DNA of 64,000 nucleotides from Blastocatellia bacterium (GTDB taxonomy: Bacteria > Acidobacteriota > Blastocatellia > UBA7656 > JADIYM01), in assembly GCA_016705245.1 (NCBI GenBank), contig JADIYM010000022.1, positions 1 through 64,000 of the forward strand. Reading direction: 5' to 3'. The notes under the pieces are model-generated. The model was not told the origin of the DNA. It was given only the letters and a program-made list of their open reading frames with translations, and made no database searches. Shown one piece after another: positions 56,764-64,000 of this stretch (the first letter of the stretch is position 1; every line of letters starts with the position of its first letter). A program made the translations under genes and the position numbers.

Positions 56764-56779
56764 AGGACAACGTTGTCCT
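56764..56779. promoter_or_regulatory. 16-bp perfect palindrome between parA and parB
   Basis: AGGACAACGTTGTCCT lies in the 205-bp gap upstream of parB. Candidate operator for autoregulation of parB or a protein-binding site of the replicon. Confidence 0.4.
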
Positions 56780-56813
56780 TTGTCTCCGGCTTGTCGTACC
56801 GGTCGCTTATTCA

Positions 56814-57557
56814 TCAGATCTCCAGCGCATCGGCAAGCGCCCGAATGTCAGCAATTCCATCGTACGTAGGCGCGTGCTTGTGGACAGGAACACCGTGGGC
56901 ACTTGCCTCAGCGAAAGCGACTCCACGACGAATCGGCGCGAAAACGGTCAAGCGATCTCCGAGTCGATTCTTCAGCACTTCGTAGCTCTCAGTATTCAGT
57001 CGAGTTCGCCGATCCAACAATGTCGGCACGACACCGGCTATCTTGAGTTTCGGGTTGAGGGTTCGAACCCTATCGATCGTGTCGAACAGGTGACGAGTGC
57101 CCCGTAGTGCCTTTATCTCGCACTGTACCGGGATCAGGATCTCGTCTGCCGCAACAAGAACATTTATCGAGATATTGCCAAGCGAGGGAGGCGCATCGAT
57201 GAAAATCAGGTCATATGAAGCCGAAATCTTCTCGACAACCTGGCGGAGTTTGAGCTCGCGCCCAATCTCAGCAGCAAGCAGGAAATCGGCGGCAGCGAGG
57301 TCAATCGACGACGGAAGGACATCCAGACCGTGAACCCGCACGATAGTCGGAACAGCATCGTGAAGCAGAGCATCGAAGAGGCTCGCTTCGAGGCTATCCG
57401 CATCGACACCGAGAAACTCTGTCAGCGATGCCTGGGGATCCGCGTCGATTAGTAAGACCCGACTTCCGCGGGTCGCGAACTCGAAGCCCAGATCCCTCGT
57501 CAGGGTGGTCTTACCAACCCCTCCCGCCTGATTGAACACCGCCAGTATACGCGCCAC
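56814..57557 (-). CDS. parA: ParA/Soj partition ATPase
   Basis: 247 aa. Deviant Walker A FNQAGGVGKTTLTRDLG, DADPQASLTEFL, Walker B YDLIFIDAPPSLGNIS. GTG at 57557 (ARILAVFNQ, with GGAG seven bases upstream) gives the usual short ParA N-terminus; an upstream GTG at 57611 is possible but would lie within the iterons. It is of the short type without an N-terminal HTH. Partner of ParB. Confidence 0.92.
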   Translation of the reverse strand: MARILAVFNQAGGVGKTTLTRDLGFEFATRGSRVLLIDADPQASLTEFLGVDADSLEASLFDALLHDAVPTIVRVHGLDVLPSSIDLAAADFLLAAEIGRELKLRQVVEKISASYDLIFIDAPPSLGNISINVLVAADEILIPVQCEIKALRGTRHLFDTIDRVRTLNPKLKIAGVVPTLLDRRTRLNTESYEVLKNRLGDRLTVFAPIRRGVAFAEASAHGVPVHKHAPTYDGIADIRALADALEI

Positions 57558-57604
57558 GTCTCGTACTCCAGATTCAGCAACTACCGACAGTTGAAGAAAC
57601 ATGC

Positions 57605-58100
57605 CAGACACTTGGCATAAGACTATTGATACTTGAAGGAAACCTCAGCGCCCACGCTACCTATGTGATACATGGCATGGTGCGATTGGATCCTCCTGTG
57701 CTGCTCTTTGACTGGATCTGACAGGCTCTGGCGTCACGCGAGCGATGCGATTCGCACTATCGCACAATCAGTCCACATTGTCATGGTCGAGAATTCTTGG
57801 GAAGAGTTGCGTGAGCCCGAACGATTTTTTGCGGGAAATCTCCAATTCAAGGCAGATTCGCGTCCTGCGGCGTCATTCAACTTGCTGACAGTTGGCATAA
57901 GAACTACTGATCAATGGCATAAGAACATCGGCATTTGGGGGAAGAACTCCTGACACTTGGGGGAAAGAGCCATGATCATTGTAAGAAATTGCATGAACAA
58001 TGGCGTAAGCGACCAGGCACGGGCAGTTTCGGACTACTGACAACTGGAGGAAGTGATTACTGACACTTGGAGGAAGGCCCACGACACATGGAGGAAGCGC
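57605..58100 (+). other. Iteron array, candidate replication origin
   Basis: Degenerate copies of GACACTTGGNGGAAG recur at about 21-22 bp steps: starts near 57607, 57628, 57667, 57887, 57909, 57930, 57952, 57974, 57995, 58039, 58062 and 58083, with further single copies at 58425 and 60406. The region is visibly less GC-rich than its surroundings and noncoding. Lying between parA and an RPA-type initiator, it is a typical iteron origin layout. Confidence 0.7.
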
Positions 58101-58201
58101 CGAAGACTAACCCTCCCATTTGCATTACTTATGCTGCCACAAGGATGGCCTCTTTGTTGTCTGAATGTCTTGAATGTCATGAAGCAAAACACATTTATAG
58201 C

Positions 58202-58247
58202 GATGGAGACTGGGACGGAGACAGAGACGGAGACAGAGATGGACCGG
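58202..58247 (+). repeat. Hexanucleotide tandem repeat (GGAGACAGAGAC)n
   Basis: GAGAC-based hexamers repeated about seven times between the iterons and the RPA gene. The open frame through it encodes a DGDxDG string but has no supporting start or homology. The remaining stretch 58248-58654 shows no convincing gene. Confidence 0.75.
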
Positions 58248-58654
58248 GGTTAAGAGATTGGCATGGCCGTCTGGTGGGTCGTACTTCTGGTCCAGGCATC
58301 GCACGTCAGCGACTCGGGAGGTGCACTCGAAAGAGACTTACCTGGAAAGGAGTCCAGAAGAGCATTTCGACCGAGGACCGAACACGACAGCGAAGCCGGA
58401 GCAACTCATAGGGCGAAGTCCGTTGACACTTGGGGGAAGTCGAAGCCCGGAATCGCAGTACAAACAAATCAGGCAGAACGACAATCAGGCGGTCAGGTCC
58501 CAACATCGAGGACAGTTGACCGAAACTTTTGATTCGAGATGATCGACGCAGACGTGAAGAGTTGCTGATCGACCGCCGAAAGCACTTGGCAAAACGCACT
58601 CTTGGTCGCCCGGCCCCTAAAGCGATCAGACAGGGATGAGACCTGGAGAACGAG

Positions 58655-60215
58655 ATGGCAAAAACTGGAAATACAAGGTCGGTATCCGACACAACGACTT
58701 CGAAGTCCGCCGGCACAGCGAGCCGCCGACAGGCACGACGACCTGCTACTCACGGCCTTGCTGGCCGGATTGGCCACGACCGGAATGCCAGTGATCCAGT
58801 GCGCGTTGCGTTCGACGAGTTCAATCTCGCACGTTTCCGATCTCCGTTCTCGACAAGAAGGCTCAATCGAGCAAGGAACCGCTACAGTTCAATGACACGA
58901 TCACGTGGAATGGCGAACGGGTAGATCGAATGTGGAAGGTCTTTCCACATCCCGAGAAGGGATTTCCGGGGCCAATCGACGACGACGTGATGATGGCTCT
59001 TCTTGAACTCACACGTGAACAGGGTGGTTTCGAAGAAGGCTTCTTCTCACGTTACGACTTGCTCAAGCGGCTGGGCTGGCCGATCAACGCCACCTACTAC
59101 ACTCGCCTCGAAACGAGCTTCAGAAACTCGCGGCCGTTCGGGTCGAGGCCATCAATGCGTTCGGCGATCGCGCCCGAAAGCGCTTCGTCAACATGGGATT
59201 GACCTTCATCCAGGAATGGAAGCTCAACAGCGAAACTCGTGGGGGAGAGAAGTCGAGCTACATTCTCTGGTCTGACAGGATCGCCGATTCGATCAACCAG
59301 GAGCTCACGCGCTATCTCGATGCCTCGTTTTACTTCGAGGAGCTTACGTCGGCCATAGAACGGCGTCTCTTCCGCTACCTGGACAACTACTTCGACAACA
59401 AGCAGTTCTCGCTCGTCCTCAACGTGCGGGACCTCTCCCACGAACATCTCGGTGTCAGCAGACAATACAAGTACATCTCGCAGGTCATGCAGCGCCTCGA
59501 GCCGGCGTTGAACACGCTGGTGGAGAAGGGATACCTCGAGAGCTGGCTGCTCTCCGGTGAGAATCTCTACGTCTACAAGCGGCCCGACTTCGGCGCGCGT
59601 GTTCAACTCGCCCTTCCGTTTCTGGCCGCGTGCGAGCCGGCTGGACCCGATGCCGGCGCGGACATGCGAATTCTCGAGCGACTGCTCGTCGAGCGCGGCG
59701 TCGTGCCCGCGGTATCCTCGCGACTGTGTCACGACGATACCGCGGAGCAGCGCGATCGAATCGATCGTGCGATCCGATACCTGGACGGGGAACTCGCACT
59801 CGGCAAACGATTCGCCAATCCCGGCGGTTTCCTCGTCAGCCTGATCGGTCGCGGCGCACCCAACCAGAGTGACAGGAACGCCTCCACCTCGCGGGCGACT
59901 CCACCCGTCGCGGCAAGCCCCCAGCCCACGGCTCCCGCCAAACCGCGTTCAACCTACGAGGTCGAATACGCGTACCAGACCTATCTCAACGAGCTTGGGC
60001 TGCGTGCCTATGAAGCACTTTCACCGGATGAGCTCGCGAAGCTCGTGGGCGAAAAGCGCGAAGAACTTCTCGCTTCGAGTCACGAGAAGACATTCCGGAA
60101 AATGCCGGCTACGGCCTTCGACGAGCACGTCCGGTACGTCATCCGAAAGGAACTTGCCGCTCTAAAGGCGGTGCCGTTCGAGACGTGGCTCAGCGAATGG
60201 ACCGCGAACAGCTGA
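58655..60215 (+). CDS. Plasmid-type replication initiator protein A (RPA family), two frameshifts
   Basis: About 520 aa joined. Conserved segments: VAFDEFNLARFPISVLDKKA, VFPHPEKGFPGPIDDDVMMA, LLELTREQGGF, FFSRYDLLKRLGWP, FIQEWKLNS, DASFYFEEL and LFRYLDNYF. Breaks near 58835 (TTT for TTTT) and 59110 (AAA for AAAA) are single missing bases in homopolymers. The C-terminus has a DnaD-like SEWTANS end (EHVRYVIRKELAALK). GGAG lies before ATG 58655. It would bind the iterons upstream. Confidence 0.85.
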
Positions 60216-60758
60216 TCCTGGGCAAAACACCAACGCATGGAACCCAAATCCTCAACGATGACCGTCGCGAAAAAATCGACCAGCCGGCCCGGCGAATCTG
60301 GAACCAGGCCGACGCTCTCCCGGTTCTTCACGGCACGTCGAGGGATTCGAGGCGGTGCTCGAGTGCAGGCTCGTGCCTAGGCGCCGACCACGGCGCGTTA
60401 TTGCTGACAGTTGGCGAAAGTCGACGCGACCGGATTCCTCCTCCGTCGGTGCTTCGTCTGCGCGCGTCGACCTCGAGTCGGACGTCTCGCGCACAGCTGC
60501 TTCGACGCAGTGGCCGCGACGAGTCCGTGCTTCACAACGCTTTACCCGGTGCCCTTGAGGATGGATTCACCGCCGTGTCCTCATTCCACGAGCGCCAAGT
60601 CCGGTTGGCGAATCGCGTGCCCGGTTTTCCGACATTGTTGTATCGACGTCTATCGATGCCACCTGCGACCGTCCGAGCGTGCCGGTGAGAGCCACTGGCA
60701 ATGAAGCACGCTTGATTGTGTCAGGTGACCGTTCGGTAACCAGGAGGGAAGTGATCCC
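60216..60758 (+). other. Intergenic stretch without a convincing gene
   Basis: It contains one iteron-like copy (GACAGTTGGCGAAAG at 60406) and short open frames without homology or Shine-Dalgarno signals. A 47-codon Arg/Lys-rich frame from 60238 is possible but unsupported. Good ribosome-binding sequence (AGGAGGGAAGTG) appears only at its end, for the GTPase gene. Confidence 0.6.
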
Positions 60759-61355
60759 ATGACCGTTTCAGAACGTCCGGCGTCAGGTCGGGCAATTCGA
60801 ATCGTCTATTGCGGCCCGAGCGAGAGCGGAAAGACCACCAATCTCGAGGCATTGTCGCAGTTGCTCCCCTCACACGCGCTCCACAAACTCCTCCAGCTTG
60901 CGACCGAGACGCAGCGAACACTCTACTTCGACCTGCTCTCGCTCGAGCTCGCCATGGGAGGAGACACGAAGCTCCGCATCGAGCTCTTCACGGTACCCGG
61001 CCAGAGCTTCTACGTGAATGCGCGACGTCGAGTGTTGCGAGAGGCCGACGGAATCGTCTTCGTGGCCGATAGCCGGCGGCACCGACTGGACGCGAACATC
61101 GAGGCCCTCGCCGAGGTCGCGGCCGCCATCGAGGACGCCGGTCGAGATGTCGACGACATCCCCGCAGTTCTTCAGCTCAACAAGTGCGACGACGAGCACG
61201 CCGTGCCGCATCACGAACTCCTCGCGTTGCTCGGCTGTGACGACGAGCCGTTCATCGAGGCCGTGGCAAGCGAAGGACGCGGCGTCGTCGAAACACTCCG
61301 ACTCATTTCCCGCCACGTACTTGCGCCGCGGATGCAATTCGAGCCAACCTTCTAG
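60759..61355 (+). CDS. MglA/ARF-like small GTPase
   Basis: 198 aa. P-loop YCGPSESGKTTNLEAL, switch region RTLYFDLLSLELAM, ELFTVPGQSFYVNARRRVLR, and the NKCD base-recognition motif. MglA-type GTPases set polarity and drive motility complexes; no MglB lies next to it. AGGAGG precedes ATG 60759. Confidence 0.9.
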   Translation: MTVSERPASGRAIRIVYCGPSESGKTTNLEALSQLLPSHALHKLLQLATETQRTLYFDLLSLELAMGGDTKLRIELFTVPGQSFYVNARRRVLREADGIVFVADSRRHRLDANIEALAEVAAAIEDAGRDVDDIPAVLQLNKCDDEHAVPHHELLALLGCDDEPFIEAVASEGRGVVETLRLISRHVLAPRMQFEPTF

Positions 61356-61492
61356 AGCAATCTGGTGCGTTGGCCGCGTTTTGCGGCGAGGTGTTTAACC
61401 GACGATCGATTCTCGCTGTCCGCCGCGCGTCCGGAACCCCGCCGCCGTTCGGAGCGCCGAGAGAGTCAGCGGCCGATGAACCGGCAATCACC

Positions 61493-62521
61493 ATGAAGCG
61501 ATCAATTCTCGCAGCGGTTACCGCCTCGATCCTCGTTGCCTTGGCGGGTCCTGTAGACGCCTTTGCTCAGCGACGTCCCAGAACCGTCACTCGGCCTGCG
61601 AACGAGACGGTGATCTGGAGGGACCCAGGTGCCGTTGGTCAGCTTGATCTCGAGGGAGGCGCCGGGGGCCGTTCCGGCGCGCCTCTTGCGCCGTTCCAGT
61701 TCGAGGAAGAGGACTCCGGTGGGACGAATCCCAAGATCAAGGTGACCGATGCTTCGGGACGGCGATGGGGGGTGAAGTGGGGGACCGAAGTGAACTCCGA
61801 GGTCTTTGCCACGCGCATCGTCTGGGCCGCCGGATACTTTGTCGAACCAGCGTACTTCGTTGCTCGAGGCCGAATCGACGGCATCCCGTCCGGCGGTCTC
61901 GACCGGGCCAGGAAGTTCGTTGCCGCCGACGGCAGTTTCAATGACGCCCGGTTCGAACTCCGTGAAGAGAACGTCGAAAAGCTCAAGGATGAGCAGAGCT
62001 GGGCCTGGAACTCGAACCCGTTCGTCGGCACGAAACACCTGAACGGACTGAAGATCGTCGTGATGCTCGTGTCGAACTGGGACAGCAAGGACAGGCGCGA
62101 CGCCGGTCGCGGCTCAAACACCGGAATCTATAAGTACACGCTTCCAAGCGGGACCATGGAAACCCGGTACCTGTTCACGGACTGGGGCGGATCGATGGGC
62201 AAGTGGGGCAACTTCTTCTCGAGAGAGAAGTGGGACTGCAAGGGTTTTGCCTCTCAGTCGAAGGACTTCATCAAGGGCGTGAAGGCAGGTGGCATCGTCG
62301 AGTTCGGCTACTCCGGTCAGAGGACTTCCGATGTCGCCGAGGGCATAACCGCGCGAGACGTTCGTTTCGTCTACAAGTTTCTCGGCCAGCTCTCTGACGA
62401 GCAGCTTCGCGACGGACTTCGTGCCTGCGGAGCCACCGACGAGGAAATGGTCTGCTACGTGAACGCGATGCGTGAACGTCTGAATCAGATGGCCAGGGTC
62501 GCTGCAACCGTCGACAAGTAG
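61493..62521 (+). CDS. Secreted protein, unknown family
   Basis: 342 aa. Signal peptide ending PVDAFAQ. Strongly patterned core (GVKWGTEVNSEVFATRIVWA, AWNSNPFVGTKHLNGLKIVV, YLFTDWGGSMGKWGNFFSRE, KWDCKGFASQSKDFIKGVKA) suggests a compact enzyme-like fold with a WDC cysteine. I recall similar uncharacterised proteins in Acidobacteriota but no function. ATG 61493 opens the signal peptide. Confidence 0.7.
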   Translation: MKRSILAAVTASILVALAGPVDAFAQRRPRTVTRPANETVIWRDPGAVGQLDLEGGAGGRSGAPLAPFQFEEEDSGGTNPKIKVTDASGRRWGVKWGTEVNSEVFATRIVWAAGYFVEPAYFVARGRIDGIPSGGLDRARKFVAADGSFNDARFELREENVEKLKDEQSWAWNSNPFVGTKHLNGLKIVVMLVSNWDSKDRRDAGRGSNTGIYKYTLPSGTMETRYLFTDWGGSMGKWGNFFSREKWDCKGFASQSKDFIKGVKAGGIVEFGYSGQRTSDVAEGITARDVRFVYKFLGQLSDEQLRDGLRACGATDEEMVCYVNAMRERLNQMARVAATVDK

Positions 62522-62573
62522 CCTGCTGCATCGAGGCGTCAATGGACTGTCCGACGCGCCTCCGTACGATTCG

Positions 62574-63854
62574 CTAATTCGGAATCCTCGCAGCAAACAC
62601 CTCGGCGGCACCGCCGGATAATTCCTGCCAGACGACCATCGAACGCGAGTCAACCGTCGCGACACGCGCCGCCGCCGCTGACCGACCGGGCCTTGCGATC
62701 GTCGTGCCGACGGTCGCGGAGTCGCCGGGTCCAATTACGCAGACGCGAACTCGGCTCGACTGACCCGAACCGCTTCGCCACGCCACGACGGCGCCATCGC
62801 CTTCGACCGCGATCTCGGGAAAAACCGCGCGCTTGTTCGACCGAACGCGGATGTCCACCGGCGAAGCTTCAATTTCAAGCCGGGAGACGCGAACCCTGCC
62901 CCGTGGATCAACCCACGCGACGTAGGAATACCTATCCCCCGCTGCAGCTCTCGGAGCTGCGATGCCCGCCGCTGAACCTAGATCAAGCGACGCAGCAAAG
63001 GACACTCCACCGTCTGTCGAAAGCGAAGCCTTTGCTGCCCGATCCGCTCCAGCGGTTACCCAGGCGACGACCGCCATTTCTCCGTTCGCCGCTGTCGACA
63101 CCTCGGAGATGGCTTCCGATTCCAACGACGGCGACTCCAGAAGATCACCCGAGCTCCAGTCTACGCGACCGACTCCAAGCGCCGCGCCGGTTGCCCGTGG
63201 CGGAGTCAGCCAGGCGAGCAAGACGCCCCTCGTCGAGGCCGCGGCACGAACCGTCCTTGCGCGCGACGAGTCAGTCTCTCCGATCGCCGCGGCATCGAAG
63301 GTCGATCCGCCGTCAGCGGATCGTGCGATCCGGATCCGGTCTTCGGCGTGCCACACAACACCCACATTCGCACCGGACGCAACAATGATTGGCGCGCCGG
63401 GAGGCTCCGAACCGTTGACGGCAACGAACGGCTCGAATGTCTCGCCGCCATCGCTGGACCGCTGGTAATCCACGGCCGCCGGTGAACCCGTAGTGTAGGA
63501 CGTCGCCAGCCAGGCGAGGTGCAACCTGGAGCCTTCGGTCGCGCATTGGAGACCCGAGGCGTATCCCGTCAGCGGCGCAATCGGGCGCCCCGGTTCGAAC
63601 GTCGCACCCGAATCGACAGACCGGGCATACCAGATCGTTGCCCGTAGACCGTCCGTCGTTGGCTCAGATTCGATCCAGGCCACGTGAACGGTGTCATCGG
63701 CTGCCGCGATGACCGGCGAGAGCGAATCCGTTGCCGTCTCAGACACGTTGACCGGGACGTCGACCGACCCTCTCCCACCTCTCTCGATCGCAGAGGCATG
63801 CAGGCTGAGTGCGATCGCCACCACGACGGCTGCGACAACGGCCCGCACCATCAT
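62574..63854 (-). CDS. Secreted BNR/Asp-box repeat (sialidase-fold) protein
   Basis: 426 aa. Signal peptide MMVRAVVAAVVVAIALSLHA. Repeated Asp-box motifs (SVDSGATFEPG, SSDGGETFEPF, SADGGSTFDAA, STDGGVSFAAS) indicate a six-bladed sialidase-like propeller. No catalytic Arg triad is obvious, so probably binding or structural. ATG 63854 overlaps the stop of the upstream membrane protein (ATGA). Confidence 0.8.
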   Translation of the reverse strand: MMVRAVVAAVVVAIALSLHASAIERGGRGSVDVPVNVSETATDSLSPVIAAADDTVHVAWIESEPTTDGLRATIWYARSVDSGATFEPGRPIAPLTGYASGLQCATEGSRLHLAWLATSYTTGSPAAVDYQRSSDGGETFEPFVAVNGSEPPGAPIIVASGANVGVVWHAEDRIRIARSADGGSTFDAAAIGETDSSRARTVRAAASTRGVLLAWLTPPRATGAALGVGRVDWSSGDLLESPSLESEAISEVSTAANGEMAVVAWVTAGADRAAKASLSTDGGVSFAASLDLGSAAGIAAPRAAAGDRYSYVAWVDPRGRVRVSRLEIEASPVDIRVRSNKRAVFPEIAVEGDGAVVAWRSGSGQSSRVRVCVIGPGDSATVGTTIARPGRSAAAARVATVDSRSMVVWQELSGGAAEVFAARIPN

Positions 63855-64000
63855 CCGTGGTCGCGAAGCGCTCGCGCCATGAGTCCCAGGCCACCGGCGA
63901 GGCATCCGAAGATCAGAAGCGTGTGAAAGAGCGACGTTGGCGGAAAATTGAACGTCAGACTTGCTACGACCGCCGCGAAGATCACAAGGAGCCCCAGTCC
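63851..64000 (-). CDS. Membrane protein, C-terminal fragment (runs off the window)
   Basis: 49 codons: two hydrophobic helices (GLGLLVIFAAVVASLTFNFP and LFHTLLIFGCLAGGLGLMAR) and a basic end RALRDHG. The start lies beyond 64000. Coupled to the BNR-repeat gene by a 4-bp overlap. Confidence 0.7.
   Translation of the reverse strand, partial: GLGLLVIFAAVVASLTFNFPPTSLFHTLLIFGCLAGGLGLMARALRDHG

Noticed and set aside
57605..58100. Iterons as CRISPR repeats
   Set aside because: The 21-22 bp period leaves no room for spacers of usual size, and copies are degenerate as in plasmid iterons.
58067..58411. Short frame with CLECHEAKH (heme CxxCH-like) and DGDWDGDRDGDRDG (calcium-like) strings
   Set aside because: The DGD string is just the GAGAC microsatellite translated, and the frame lies across iterons; no signal peptide and no homology.

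Overview
The window is GC-rich (low 60s percent by eye), gene-dense and uses ATG/GTG starts with short 1-20 bp overlaps between neighbours. The gene mix (Hanks-type kinases with sensor or ATPase tails, MglA-like GTPase, TPR and beta-propeller secreted proteins, Mrp/Nfu/ErpA, DUF3604, SGNH esterase) looks like an Acidobacteriota or deltaproteobacterium-like lineage. There is no rRNA, tRNA or ribosomal protein gene to fix the phylum, so that is inference. Many genes are broken by single-base shifts, mostly at short homopolymers (GlgX, HPr, PFK, glycosyltransferase, SctL, phosphatase, esterase, actin-like protein, Nfu, Mrp, SufR-like, RPA). The pattern fits uncorrected long-read errors more than gene decay, and I give full spans with the shift positions.

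Layout. 1-12.9 kb: sugar metabolism (PTS IIA-HPr, GlgX, phosphofructokinase), then a tightly overlapped minus-strand operon (SRAP peptidase, kinase-ATPase-TPR regulator, MFS, TVP38 membrane protein, glycosyltransferase), an HD-GYP protein and a small secreted protein. 13.5-23.4 kb: a sigma-54-type promoter followed by a FliA-like sigma factor and a non-flagellar type III secretion operon (SctI-like, J, unknown in the SctK slot, L, N, O, P-like, Q, R, S, T, FHA-like). SctR carries a FliO-like N-terminus and SctQ an FHA-like one. 36.2-37.7 kb holds a detached second piece: a needle-like small protein and SctU. SctV, SctC and SctD are not in the window. 23.7-36 kb: EF-P, rhodanese, TPR, YgfZ, a beta-helix surface protein, a four-gene hydrolase operon, two MacB-type permeases and FxsA. 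37.8-50.6 kb: TPR protein, kinase-FGE fusion, DUF3604 protein, an atypical AAA+ regulator, ferredoxin, esterase, propeller protein, amidase, HU and an actin-like ATPase.

50.8-55.1 kb is an iron and Fe-S island. A minus-strand operon encodes a SufR-like regulator with a NuoE-like [2Fe-2S] tail, Mrp, Nfu and ErpA. Divergent to it is a ferritin-like protein ending in an encapsulin cargo-loading peptide, followed by an orphan NuoI-type ferredoxin. 55.2-60.2 kb is a plasmid-style replication and partition module: ParB with a parS-like site, ParA, an array of about 21-22 bp iterons, and a replication initiator protein A (RPA). 60.8-64 kb: MglA-like GTPase and secreted proteins of unknown role.

Dispersed between genes are palindromic elements sharing a GCGAGCGGTAGCGAGC core, including two copies of a 125-bp MITE-like element at 4.5 and 23.5 kb.
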